Notes: generated by a model from the letters alone, not told the origin. A DNA stretch of 64,000 nt from Lysobacteraceae bacterium NML93-0399 (GCA_002307375.1 NTJI01000001.1:620001-684000); one strand, 5' to 3'. Positions 8,082 through 16,620 are shown, counted from the first letter of the stretch. Program-made: numbers and translations.

Positions 8082-10106
8082 ATGCCGATCCAGCACACGC
8101 TTGCCCGCCCCGCCCTGCTCGCCGCCTCGATCGCATTGCTGGTCGGCCTGAGTTCCGATGCCGATGCCCAGCGTCGTCGCGCCGCCGCCCCGAAGGGGCC
8201 GCCGCCGGTGACCGCCTGTACCGACCTCTACACCTTCGTCAACAAGGACTGGCTGGACGCGAACGTGCTCGTGGCCGGTGAGGGCACGCGCTCGGCGCTG
8301 GGTGAGCTGCAGACCATCGCCGTCTCCCAGCAGCACGAGCTGCTCAACGCGGCGATGACATCGCCGCAGAACGACGTGCAGCGCCTGCTCGGCGACTTCT
8401 GGGCCAGCGGCCTGGACGAGGCAGCGGTGGAGGCCGATGGCGCGCAGCCGATCGCCCCGCTGATCGCCCGCATCGACGGCATCCGCCGCACCCGCGACAT
8501 CGCACCGGCCCTGGCCGCGCTGCACCAGGTCGGCATTCCGGTGCTGTTCGAATTCGGCGCCGAAGTCGATCTCGCCGATCTCAATCGCCATATCGGCTAC
8601 TTCACCCAGGGCGGCCTGGGTCTGCCCGACCCGGCGTATTACAGTCGCAGCGACGCCGAGACCCAGCAGATCGTCGCGCAGTACACGCAGTACGTGCGCA
8701 ACATCCTCGCCCTGACCGGCACCGCCGAAGACAGCCTCGACGCCGAGACCGCGCTGGTGATCGACCTGGAGCGTCGCATCGCCGCCGCCTCCAGGCCGGT
8801 GGCCGACCTGCGCGATCCGCGCACGCAATACGCGCTGGTCGACACCGCCGGCCTGGACAAGCAGTACCGCCGCCTGCAGCTGGGCGAATTCCTCGCCGCC
8901 CAGGGCGTGGAAGCGACGCAGGTGTCGCTGGCCAATCCCGAGCTGTTCGCGCAGCTCGACACGCTGGTCAACGCGCTCAAGGCCGACCAGTGGAAGGCGT
9001 ATCTGCGCTTCCACATCGGCAATGCGATGGCGCCGTATCTGTCCAAGAGCTTCCGCGACGCGGAGTTCGATTTCCACGGCCGCATCCTGCGCGGCGAAAG
9101 CGCGCAGCCCACCCGCCAGCAGCTCGTGCTCGGCGCGATCAACCGCGCCGCCGGTCCGATGCTGGCGCGCGAGTACGTCGCCGCCCACCTGCCCGACGCC
9201 ACGCGTGCGCGCGCCGAAACCATCGCCGGTGAAGTGCGCGACGCGCTGGGCCGCGGCATCGACCGCAGCAGCTGGATGACCGACGCGGCCAAGACCGAGG
9301 CGCGCGCCAAGCTGGCGGCGCTGAAGATCGAAATCGGCGCGCCGGTGCAGGACATCGACTACAGCGTGCAGCCGATGGGCCGCGCCAGTTTCGGCAGCAA
9401 CATGCTGATCGCCTCGACCTGGCGCCACGGTCAGGAAATGCGCCGCATCGGCCAGGCCAACGCCTCGCGCCGCTGGGGCGTACTGCCGCAGACGCCGGCG
9501 CTGGCCTACGACCTGGCGCAGAACCGCCTGATCGTGTCGGCCGCGATGCTGCAGCCGTTCGTGCTCGAGCTCGCCGGCGACCCGGCCGCGCATTACGGCA
9601 TCTTCGGTGCGCTGGTGGGCCACGAGCTGAGCCGCGCGGTCGATATCAAGGGGCGCGCGGTCGACAGCACCGGCACCGTGCGCACCTGGTGGAGCGCCGA
9701 CGATGAAGCGGGCTGGCTGACCGCCACCGACAAGCTTGTCGCGCAGTACAACGCCTATCCGTATCCGGGCCTGACCGGCGTGCAGGTCAACGGCGCGCTG
9801 ACGCGTGACGAGAATGCCGCCGACCTTGCGGGCGTCGAACTGGCCTGGGATGCTCTGCAGCACGCCAATCCGGAACTTGCGCAGTCGGGCAAGGAAGCGT
9901 TCTTCCGCGGCTGGGCCCAGCTGTGGCGCCAGCAGTCGGCCGTCGACGCTGCCACCCGCAACGCCGCAATCGCCGTGCACGCGCCCGGCCAGTGGCGTGC
10001 GAACGGCCCGGTGGTGCACCTGCCGGCCTACACCGAAACCTTCAAGTGCCGCGACGCGGATCCGATGAGCCGCAAGGCCGATGATCAGGTGCGGATCTGG
10101 CGATGA
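8082..10106 (+). CDS. M13-family metallopeptidase paralogue, predicted inactive (HELSR)
   Basis: A 674-residue exported protein with a signal peptide ending ADA (about residue 29) and full-length M13 architecture, clearly related to its upstream neighbour. The zinc motif HExxH reads His514-Glu515-Leu-Ser-Arg518, so the second zinc ligand is replaced by Arg (codon CGC at 9633-9635). The NAYY substrate motif is also lost (PALAYD). Other catalytic-site residues persist: ENAAD with Glu577, and VHAP...R near the end. The reading frame is intact with no sign of decay, which suggests selection for a non-peptidase role such as binding or regulating the active paralogue. That role is inference. Family assignment is secure. 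Confidence 0.9.
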   Translation: MPIQHTLARPALLAASIALLVGLSSDADAQRRRAAAPKGPPPVTACTDLYTFVNKDWLDANVLVAGEGTRSALGELQTIAVSQQHELLNAAMTSPQNDVQRLLGDFWASGLDEAAVEADGAQPIAPLIARIDGIRRTRDIAPALAALHQVGIPVLFEFGAEVDLADLNRHIGYFTQGGLGLPDPAYYSRSDAETQQIVAQYTQYVRNILALTGTAEDSLDAETALVIDLERRIAAASRPVADLRDPRTQYALVDTAGLDKQYRRLQLGEFLAAQGVEATQVSLANPELFAQLDTLVNALKADQWKAYLRFHIGNAMAPYLSKSFRDAEFDFHGRILRGESAQPTRQQLVLGAINRAAGPMLAREYVAAHLPDATRARAETIAGEVRDALGRGIDRSSWMTDAAKTEARAKLAALKIEIGAPVQDIDYSVQPMGRASFGSNMLIASTWRHGQEMRRIGQANASRRWGVLPQTPALAYDLAQNRLIVSAAMLQPFVLELAGDPAAHYGIFGALVGHELSRAVDIKGRAVDSTGTVRTWWSADDEAGWLTATDKLVAQYNAYPYPGLTGVQVNGALTRDENAADLAGVELAWDALQHANPELAQSGKEAFFRGWAQLWRQQSAVDAATRNAAIAVHAPGQWRANGPVVHLPAYTETFKCRDADPMSRKADDQVRIWR

Positions 10107-10112
10107 GGGGCG

Positions 10113-10296
10113 GTGATTGGTGATTCGTGATTGGTGATTGGAAAGAGCGCCGGTCCGCTTCTGATCCACCACCAGCCACCAGCCACCACAAAAAAAGGCC
10201 GCACATCGTGCGGCCTTTTTTTCTAGAGGAACACGCGATCCCTATCGTCCCCGGGGATCGCAATTAGGAATCACGAATCACGACTCACGAATCACC
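10113..10296. repeat. Inverted TGATTCG-type heptamer arrays flanking a terminator
   Basis: The array at 10113-10141 (units TGATTGG/TGATTCG) and the reverse-complement array at 10267-10296 (CGAATCA units) bracket the hairpin at 10190-10222 between the convergent M13 paralogue and rhomboid genes. The same arrangement occurs at 21586-21858 and 35231-35320. Confidence 0.8.
10190..10222. terminator. Bidirectional terminator between convergent genes
   Basis: A7-GGCCGCAC/GTGCGGCC-T7 hairpin with an ATC loop. It has T runs in both directions and serves the M13 paralogue (plus) and the rhomboid gene (minus). Confidence 0.9.
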
Positions 10297-10317
10297 TCGG
10301 ACGGTCTCGCCCTCCGA

Positions 10318-10968
10318 TCACAGCCGCCGCACGTGGCGCTTGCCGCCGCGGTTGAACGGCGGGCGACCGCGCCAGTGCTGCAGCAGCAGCCAGCCGAACA
10401 GCATGCCGCCCAGATGGGCGAAGTGGGCCACGCCCGAACGCGTGCCGGTGATGCCGAGCACCAGTTCGACCAGGCCGTAAACGATCACCAGCGTGCGCGC
10501 GCGCATCGGGATCGGCGGGAACAGCAGCACCAGACGCTGGTTGGGGAACAGCACGCCGTAGGCCAGCAACAGGCCGAATACGCCGCCCGATGCACCCAGC
10601 GTGGGATACGGGAATGCGCCCTGCGCCAGCGACCACGTCACCACGCCGAGCTGGCACAGGCCGGCGCCGATCACGCAGGTGAGGTAATACGTGACGAAGC
10701 GCTTCGTGCCCCAGGTGTACTCGAGCTGCGAGCCGAACATCGCCAGCGCCAGCATGTTGAACGCCAGATGCGCGATGTTGCGCGGGTCGTGCATGAAACC
10801 GTAGGTGACCAGCTGCCAGGGCTGGAAGCCAAGGCCACCGACTTCGCTGCCACCCAGCGGCCAGAGCATGAAATACGCGAGCGCGTTGCCGACCGCCAGC
10901 TGCAGCACGAACACGACGATGTTGATGGCCAGGATCGCTTTGACGGCCTGCGGCAACCTCGGAAACAT
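10318..10968 (-). CDS. Rhomboid-family intramembrane serine protease
   Basis: A 216-residue integral membrane protein with six predicted helices that cleaves transmembrane substrates in the inner membrane. The catalytic Ser127 lies in GASGG and the catalytic His185 in AHLGG. The WQLVTYGFMHDP segment and the loop with NIAHLAFNMLAL are typical of bacterial rhomboids. The start ATG at 10968 has an AGGAG site 5 bases upstream; the frame is open further upstream but without membrane or family signal. The transcript probably starts near the upstream ATL gene. The natural substrate is unknown. Confidence 0.92.
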   Translation of the reverse strand: MFPRLPQAVKAILAINIVVFVLQLAVGNALAYFMLWPLGGSEVGGLGFQPWQLVTYGFMHDPRNIAHLAFNMLALAMFGSQLEYTWGTKRFVTYYLTCVIGAGLCQLGVVTWSLAQGAFPYPTLGASGGVFGLLLAYGVLFPNQRLVLLFPPIPMRARTLVIVYGLVELVLGITGTRSGVAHFAHLGGMLFGWLLLQHWRGRPPFNRGGKRHVRRL

Positions 10969-11030
10969 CCGGACTCCTCGTTCTTCGGCGCCATGATAAC
11001 GAGCCCGGCGTGTATGCGATCGTCGCCGGA

Positions 11031-11396
11031 TCAGGCGCGCGCGTCGGGGCCCCACAGCGCCGCATCGAGCGTGTCCGCCACCGGCATGCGCACCCGCCCA
11101 CGGACGACGACGACACCCTCGGCGCGCAGCCGCGCAGACTGTTCCCGGAATCCCGGGGAGTGTTCCGGAAACGCGATGCGGCCATCGCTGCGCACGATCC
11201 GGTGCCAGGGCAGGTCCGGATCGCCATGGTCGCGCAGCACCCGCGCGACCAGACGCGCGCGACCCGGCAATCCCGCGCGCCGGGCAATGTGTCCATAGCC
11301 GGCAACGCTGCCCTTCGGCACGGCGCGGATCGCGTCGAGAATGCGCTGACGGGCGACGGCATAGCCGTCTTCGGACGCGCCCGCAGATGCGGTCAT
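11031..11396 (-). CDS. Alkyltransferase-like protein (MGMT family, PWHR active site)
   Basis: A 121-residue DNA-binding protein of the O6-alkylguanine-DNA alkyltransferase fold. The methyl-accepting Cys of PCHR is replaced by Trp (Pro63-Trp64-His65-Arg66). It therefore cannot dealkylate DNA; ATL proteins instead flag alkylated guanine for nucleotide excision repair (established for E. coli eAtl and S. pombe Atl1). The helix-turn-helix region (GSVAGYGHIARRAGLPGRARLVARVLR) is intact. The start at 11396 gives the usual ATL length. It lies 4 bp after the small membrane-protein gene upstream, so the two are probably co-transcribed. Confidence 0.88.
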   Translation of the reverse strand: MTASAGASEDGYAVARQRILDAIRAVPKGSVAGYGHIARRAGLPGRARLVARVLRDHGDPDLPWHRIVRSDGRIAFPEHSPGFREQSARLRAEGVVVVRGRVRMPVADTLDAALWGPDARA

Positions 11397-11400
11397 CGGC

Positions 11401-11631
11401 TCAGGACCGGCCTTCGCGCCGAACGAAATGGCGCATCGCATGCTTGATGCGCCCGATCAGATAGAGCACGACACCACTCGTGAAACCGCCGAATGCACCC
11501 CACAACAGCAGCTCTGAGTCGGACCCACCATCGTGCCGCCCGGAGAAGAAGATCGCGCCACACGCCAGGCCGAAGAGGATCAGCAGCAGACCGCACTTGA
11601 GATAGATGTTGGTCAAACCGAGTCGAGACAT
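11401..11631 (-). CDS. Small membrane protein of unknown function
   Basis: A 76-residue protein with two predicted membrane helices (about 9-29 and 43-62) and a strongly basic C-terminus (KHAMRHFVRREGR). No family is recognised. The start ATG at 11631 has no clear ribosome binding site. It is followed 4 bp later by the ATL gene. The two-helix pattern and tight linkage support a real gene, but no function is implied. Confidence 0.6.
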   Translation of the reverse strand: MSRLGLTNIYLKCGLLLILFGLACGAIFFSGRHDGGSDSELLLWGAFGGFTSGVVLYLIGRIKHAMRHFVRREGRS

Positions 11632-11697
11632 TGGAGCGTCCTTGTCCGAGAGGACACCGACTCTAGCGCATGGTCGACGGGCAAGCGCCGTGGCGCC

Positions 11698-12822
11698 TTA
11701 CACCCAGCCGAAGTGATGGAACATCCGGTACAGGCCGTAGGCGATGCCACCGGACATCGGGATCGTCAGGATCCACGCCCAGATCATCTTGTTCACCACG
11801 CTCCACTTGATCGCGTTGAGCCGCTTGGCGGTGCCCACGCCCATGATCGCCGAGGAGATGTTGTGCGTCGTCGAGACCGGGATGCCCAGCGACGAGGCGG
11901 CGAGGATCACCGACGCGGCGCTGGTTTCAGCGGCGAAGCCGTGGATGGGATGCAGCTTGACCAGCTTGTGCCCGAGCGTCTTGATGATGCGCCAGCCGCC
12001 GGCCGCAGTGCCGGCCGCCATCACCACCGCGCAGGTGATCTTGATCCACAGATCGATGCCGCCTTCGAGCGCCTCATCCGAGGGATGCAGGAAGCTCAGC
12101 GCCCACGGCAGATTGTCCAGGGTGCCCGCGGCCTCGGCGCTGACCAGTGTCAGGGCCACGATGCCCATGGTCTTCTGCGCATCGTTCATGCCGTGGGCGA
12201 AACCCATGCCCGCCGCGCTGACGATCTGGCTCTTGCCGAACACCGAGTTGACCCAGCGCGGCCGCGCGATACGCGCCAGCACGCCGCCGCTGCGCGCCAT
12301 CATCGAGATGGTGAAGAACAGCAGCCCCATCATCAGGAAGCCGGCGGTGAACCCGAGCACGGGCGAGCCGACCATCGGCACGATCACCTTCCACAGCACG
12401 CCGGCACTGCGCCAGATCTGCTCGGCAGGCTCGGACCAAATCACCACGTCGAAATTCATGCCCGCTGCCGCCAGGGCCGCACCGATCAGTCCGCCGATCA
12501 GCGCGTGCGACGACGAAGAAGGCAGGCCGAACCACCAGGTGATGAGGTTCCAGACGATGCCGCCCAGCAGCGCGCACAGGATCAGCTGCGATCCGACGTC
12601 GACGACGCCGGCATTGATCAGGCCCGACGCGATGGTCTGGGCGACCGCCGTGCCGGCCAGCGCGCCGACCAGATTCATGGATGCCGCCAGGCCCACGGCC
12701 TGCATCGGCGAAAGCACCTTGGTCGCCACGACCGTCGCGATCGAATTGGCGGTGTCGTGGAAACCGTTGATGTATTCGAACACCAGCGCGGTCGCGACCA
12801 CGATCAGCACGAGGGTCAGCAT
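11698..12822 (-). CDS. pit: PiT-family inorganic phosphate transporter
   Basis: A low-affinity phosphate:proton (or metal-phosphate) symporter of the inner membrane, 374 residues with about 10 helices. Both PiT signatures are visible: NGFHDTANSIAT near the N-terminus and GFAHGMNDAQKTMG in the second half. The loop motifs GLPSSSSHALIGG and GIPVSTTHNISSAIMG occupy the usual positions. It is shorter than E. coli PitA (about 500), as usual for PiT proteins encoded with a DUF47 partner. The DUF47 gene lies 12 bp upstream in the same operon. Confidence 0.93.
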   Translation of the reverse strand: MLTLVLIVVATALVFEYINGFHDTANSIATVVATKVLSPMQAVGLAASMNLVGALAGTAVAQTIASGLINAGVVDVGSQLILCALLGGIVWNLITWWFGLPSSSSHALIGGLIGAALAAAGMNFDVVIWSEPAEQIWRSAGVLWKVIVPMVGSPVLGFTAGFLMMGLLFFTISMMARSGGVLARIARPRWVNSVFGKSQIVSAAGMGFAHGMNDAQKTMGIVALTLVSAEAAGTLDNLPWALSFLHPSDEALEGGIDLWIKITCAVVMAAGTAAGGWRIIKTLGHKLVKLHPIHGFAAETSAASVILAASSLGIPVSTTHNISSAIMGVGTAKRLNAIKWSVVNKMIWAWILTIPMSGGIAYGLYRMFHHFGWV

Positions 12823-12834
12823 GGCAGGTGTCCG

Positions 12835-13461
12835 TCAGGAGTTCTTGAGCACGATCTCGTAGGCGACCACGCCGGCCTCGCGGCAGCGGTCGATGGCCTT
12901 TTCGAGGATCTCGAAGAACTCCTTGAGCAGGAACATCTGCAGCGGATCGAGCTTGCCCGAATAGATGTCGCGGTAGAGCTCGAGCATCAGCCGGTCGGCC
13001 TCGTTCTCCAGCGCGCGCAGCTCGTCGTTGAGCGCCTTCATCGGCTCGAGCTTCATGCTGCGCAGGGTCTTGACCATCTTCACCACAACGGCCGAAGCCT
13101 GCTCGAGCATCGCCGCGCGCGGCGCGAAGTCGATGTGCTCCAGGTGCTGGGTCGCGAGCGAATAGCGGTCGGCGAACTTCTCGATCTGCTTGGGAATCTT
13201 GTACAGCGCCGAACCCAGCGCCTCGATGTCCTCGCGCTCGATCGGCGTGATGAAGCTGTCGACCAGCGCCTGGCTGATCTTGTCCGAGGCCTCGCGCTCG
13301 CGCATGCGGGCCAGCTTGAAGGCATCGAGCGCCGGCTGGCGGTCGGCTTCCCGGAGCATCGCGTGCAACGCGACGGCGCTGTCGTGAGCGGCCACCGCGG
13401 CCTCCTCGAGCAGCGTATAGAACTGGTTGCCTTGGCCGAAGATGGTTTGCAGGGAGAACAT
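12835..13461 (-). CDS. DUF47-family PhoU-like accessory protein of Pit
   Basis: A 208-residue all-helical protein (MFSLQTIFGQGNQFYTLLEEAAVAAHDS...) of the DUF47/PhoU-like family. It is the first gene of the pit operon and probably modulates phosphate uptake through the transporter. The start at 13461 is where family similarity begins; the longer open frame upstream is low-complexity. The sequence ends YEIVLKNS, 12 bp before the pit ATG. Confidence in family is high; the exact regulatory mechanism is not established. Confidence 0.9.
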   Translation of the reverse strand: MFSLQTIFGQGNQFYTLLEEAAVAAHDSAVALHAMLREADRQPALDAFKLARMREREASDKISQALVDSFITPIEREDIEALGSALYKIPKQIEKFADRYSLATQHLEHIDFAPRAAMLEQASAVVVKMVKTLRSMKLEPMKALNDELRALENEADRLMLELYRDIYSGKLDPLQMFLLKEFFEILEKAIDRCREAGVVAYEIVLKNS

Positions 13462-13592
13462 GCCGGGAACGCCTTGGGATCGCGCGCCCGGGGAGTCGGG
13501 CGCCTGCGCAAGGCGCGAATTATGACGGTTGAATGACAGCCGCGGCCAGTGCGTCACATTTGCCGGCCCGCGCCGGCCCTCACATCGCCCCC

Positions 13593-13601
13593 TGCTATAG
13601 T
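13593..13601 (+). promoter_or_regulatory. Candidate extended -10 promoter for the CorC-like gene
   Basis: TGCTATAGT (TG at 13593-13594, TATAGT at 13596-13601) fits an extended -10 element about 135 bp before the start codon, in the divergent region with the DUF47 gene. No good -35 is visible. Confidence 0.4.
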
Positions 13602-13736
13602 CCGCCGCGCGCCCCTTGCGCTGTTCATATTCCACATGGAAGACGACTCTAGACCGCCCCCCGCGCCGCGTCCCACTGACGCCGCCCCCGCCTCCGATGC
13701 CCCGCATCGCGCCCGAACCGGCAGGAGGCTGCGGCA

Positions 13737-15050
13737 ATGCTCGAACTGATCCTCATCGTCCTGGCCCTGATCGCCTGCAACGCGTTCTTCGCGCTGTCGG
13801 AGATGTCGGTGGTCACCTCGCGCAAGCCGCGGCTCAAGCAGCTGGCCGGCAGCAACCGCGCCGCCCGTACCGCGCTCGAGCTTGCCGAGCACCCCGAGCG
13901 CTTCCTGTCGACGGTGCAGGTGGGCATCACCCTGATCGGCATCCTGACCGGCATGCTCGGCGGCGATGCCCTGGGCACCGCGATCGGCACCTGGCTGGCG
14001 TCGAACCTGCCCATCCTGGGCACCTACGCGTCCACGGTCGGCACGATCGCCGCCGTCGGCCTGATCACCTTCCTCACCATCGTGCTGGGCGAACTGCTGC
14101 CCAAGCGGCTGGCCCTGCTCGCGCCCGAACGCCTGGCGACCGTGGTGGCCGTGCCGATGCACTGGCTGTCGCGCATCGCCACCCCGGCGGTATGGCTGCT
14201 CAGCGCCAGCGTGCGCGGCCTGCTGAAGCTGCTGCGGCTTGACAATACCGAAGCGGCCCAGGTCACCGAGGACGAGATCCGCATGCTGGTGAGCGAGAGC
14301 CACGAGCAGGGCGTGATCGACGCCGACGAGCGCAACATGGTCAACCGCGTGCTGACGCTGGGCGACCGCGACGCCGAGAGCCTGATGACGCCGCGTACGC
14401 GCATCGCCTGGCTCGACATCGCGGCGGGCTTCGAGGAGAACCTGGCCGAAATGCGCGAAACGCCCTACTCGCGTTATCCCGTCTACCGCGGCAGCGATGC
14501 GGACGTGGTGGGCGTGCTGGAGATCAAGTCGCTGATCGACCGTCTCGAGGAACGCGAGTTCGATCTGTTCAAGTACCTGCGCGAACCGCTGTTCGTGTCC
14601 GAATCGACGCCGGCGATGAAGTTGCTGGAAATCCTGCGAGAGAACCAGCAATCCCTGGCGCTGGTGGTCGACGAGTACGGCGACATCACCGGCATGGTGA
14701 CCATCAACGACGTCATGGAGGCGGTGATCGGCCGCACCCAGAGCAGCGGCGCCGACGCCAGCCCGTTGGTGGTCGTGCGCGACGACGGCTCGCTCCTGGT
14801 CGATGGCACCCTGACCGCCCAGGCCTTGCGCGAGCTGCTCGGCGGCGGCGCGCTGCCGGGCGAGGACGAGCACATCTTCCACACCGCGGCCGGCATGACC
14901 ATCGCGCGCTTCGGCCGCATCCCGAACGTCGCCGAACACTTCGAATGGAACGGCTGGCGCATCGAGATCGTCGACCTCGACGGGCCACGCGTCGACAAAC
15001 TGCTGTTGCAGCGTCTGCCCGAGCCGGACCTCGCCACCGATGCAGGCTGA
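13737..15050 (+). CDS. CNNM/CorC (HlyC/CorC, DUF21-CBS) transporter family protein
   Basis: A 437-residue inner-membrane protein with an N-terminal DUF21 domain of three to four helices (residues 1-190), a CBS pair (about 210-340: LMTPRTRIAWLD and VVDEYGDITGMVTINDVME), and a C-terminal CorC_HlyC domain (about 350-430). Homologues are implicated in Mg2+/Co2+ efflux. They are often labelled hemolysin, which is misleading. Its end overlaps exoD by 11 bp, so the two are translationally linked. Confidence 0.9.
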   Translation: MLELILIVLALIACNAFFALSEMSVVTSRKPRLKQLAGSNRAARTALELAEHPERFLSTVQVGITLIGILTGMLGGDALGTAIGTWLASNLPILGTYASTVGTIAAVGLITFLTIVLGELLPKRLALLAPERLATVVAVPMHWLSRIATPAVWLLSASVRGLLKLLRLDNTEAAQVTEDEIRMLVSESHEQGVIDADERNMVNRVLTLGDRDAESLMTPRTRIAWLDIAAGFEENLAEMRETPYSRYPVYRGSDADVVGVLEIKSLIDRLEEREFDLFKYLREPLFVSESTPAMKLLEILRENQQSLALVVDEYGDITGMVTINDVMEAVIGRTQSSGADASPLVVVRDDGSLLVDGTLTAQALRELLGGGALPGEDEHIFHTAAGMTIARFGRIPNVAEHFEWNGWRIEIVDLDGPRVDKLLLQRLPEPDLATDAG

Positions 15051-15669
15051 GCCCCGCCCGCGCGCCGAAGCGGGCACGCGCGAGCTCCTCGCAGCGATGG
15101 CGCTGGGCGATCCCGGTGATCGCCTGCGCTTTGCCGACCTGCTGGTGGGACTGGGCAAGCGCGTGTTCGGCATGATGCTGTTCGTCGCCACGCTGCCGGC
15201 TTTCATTCCCATTCCCGGTGTCGGCGGCGCGGTCGGCGGCCCGCTGGTGATCCTGGTCGGCGCGCAACTGATGATCGGCCTGCGCAAGCCCTGGCTGCCG
15301 CGCTGGCTTGCCGAACGCGGCCCGCACCGCAGCGCGGTGCAGCGTTTCGAGATCGTCCTTGAGCCCTGGTTCCGCCGCCTCGAGCGTCTCAGCCGCCCGC
15401 GCCTGCCCGGCATGCTCGACCACCGCGCGGCCGCGATGTTCACCGGCCTGCTGCTGGTCCTGCTGGGCATCCTGCTGGCCCTGCCGATTCCCTTCACCAA
15501 CTACGTCTTCGGCCTGCTGCTGCTCGCCTTCGCCCTCGCCCTGCTCGAACGCGACGGTGCACTGATGCTGGTGGCATGGGTGGCGGGCATCGTCGCGATC
15601 GCCTTCTTCGGTGTGCTCAGCGGCGCACTGGCCGCGGCGGCAGGCGAATGGTTGGGGCGGTTGTTCTAG
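15040..15669 (+). CDS. exoD: ExoD-family exopolysaccharide synthesis protein
   Basis: A 209-residue membrane protein with four to five hydrophobic segments and the family core FIPIPGVGGAVGGPLVILVGAQ... Named for Sinorhizobium exoD, needed for exopolysaccharide and alkaline tolerance; the biochemical role is undefined. The ATG overlaps the 3' end of the upstream CorC-like gene in another frame, indicating coupled translation. A hairpin terminator follows. Confidence 0.85.
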   Translation: MQAEPRPRAEAGTRELLAAMALGDPGDRLRFADLLVGLGKRVFGMMLFVATLPAFIPIPGVGGAVGGPLVILVGAQLMIGLRKPWLPRWLAERGPHRSAVQRFEIVLEPWFRRLERLSRPRLPGMLDHRAAAMFTGLLLVLLGILLALPIPFTNYVFGLLLLAFALALLERDGALMLVAWVAGIVAIAFFGVLSGALAAAAGEWLGRLF

Positions 15670-15684
15670 CGGGGCGTGTCGCGT

Positions 15685-15712
15685 CGGACGCTTTCGAAAG
15701 GTCCGATTTTTC
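15685..15712 (+). terminator. Terminator after exoD
   Basis: CGGAC/GTCCG stem enclosing the self-complementary CTTTCGAAAG, followed by ATTTTTC, 15 bp past the exoD stop. Confidence 0.65.
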
Positions 15713-15887
15713 GGCGTGGTGTGCGGCGGCGTGTCGTCCCTGTGCAACTGCCGCTGCGGTTTCGGTACCGATGTCTGAACGTGCTTGCGCACTTGCCTGC
15801 GCGCTGATCGCTCGAGGTTCCGAACCTGGCACTGAGGCTGCTCTGCCTTGGACAGGCTTGGCCTCGTGCTTTCTCGGGCTCCTGGAC

Positions 15888-16620
15888 CTTTGGCTTTGCT
15901 TCGGCTTTGGCTTTGCTTCGGCTTTGGCTTTGCTTCGGCCTTGGCTTTGCTTCGGCCTTGGCTTTGGCTTTGGCTTTGGCTTTGGCACTTGATGTGCGAG
16001 CCGTAAAGCGAGCCGAGCATCGCAGGACGACGGGGTCGAAGAGCAGCCCATGTCTGAGCGTAGCGAGTTTGGGCTGCGTGCCCCGTCGTCCGAGAAGCGC
16101 AGGGGACCGCCGCGGCTTCATGCGGCGGATCGCGTCCGGCGAAAGGACCTTTTGGTTCCTTTTGGGTCCCTCCAAAAGGAACTCGCACGCGACAGCGGGC
16201 GAAAGCCTTGCACTCGCTCTTGGCTTGTCTGTCCGCTCTGCCGAAGGCACGGAACAAAATCAAGCCCAGAGCTTCCACGCGCTCCGCGCGCGGCTTACTT
16301 TTGTCTTGTCAAAAGTAAGCACGACAGCGCGTATGCGCTGGCGAACGGCGAAGCCGGCCCGAAGGGCGAACGCCGAAGACGTGAGTCAAACCGCTTTCGC
16401 CGGACGCGAGCCGATGCGATGAAGCCGCATCGGCCCCCTGCGCTCCTCGCCTAACGCGGCACGCAGCCCAAACTCGCTTCGCTCAGACATGGGCTGCTCT
16501 ACGGCCGCGCCAGGCTCCGGTGCTCGGCTCGCTTTACGGCTCGTCAAATCAAAAACTGGAAGCAAAACCAAAAACAAAAGCAAAAAAACAAAAGCCGAAG
16601 CCGAAGCCGAAGCCGAAGTT
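15888..16620. repeat. ~730-bp repetitive element with long inverted arms and internal hairpins
   Basis: The left edge (15888-15986) is an array of TTTGGCTTTGCTTCGGC units (17-bp period, about four copies) passing into TTTGGC hexamers. The right edge (16591-16616) is GCCGAA repeated, the same motif inverted. Inside are two arms of about 150 bp (15996-16144 and 16391-16546) that are imperfect inverted repeats; for example both carry AGCAGCCCATGTCTGAGCG, in opposite directions. The 245-bp centre holds two perfect 11-bp hairpins (16155-16182; 16293-16320). Apart from the exoD terminator, the whole interval 15670-16718 has no credible gene; ORFs across it are low-complexity Lys/Ala/Gln repeats. 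Confidence 0.85.

Noticed and set aside
11031-11396. Methylated-DNA-protein cysteine methyltransferase (ogt)
   Set aside because: The acceptor Cys of PCHR is Trp here, so alkyl transfer is not possible. It is called as an alkyltransferase-like protein instead.
13737-15050. Hemolysin annotation for the DUF21-CBS-CorC protein
   Set aside because: The hemolysin label is historical. The domain layout supports a CNNM/CorC-type ion-transport role, not a toxin.
15617-16278. Lys/Ala/Gln-repeat proteins encoded across the 15.9-16.6 kb element
   Set aside because: The KAKAKAE-type repeats are direct translations of the hexamer arrays, lack ribosome binding sites, and occur in several frames and both directions.
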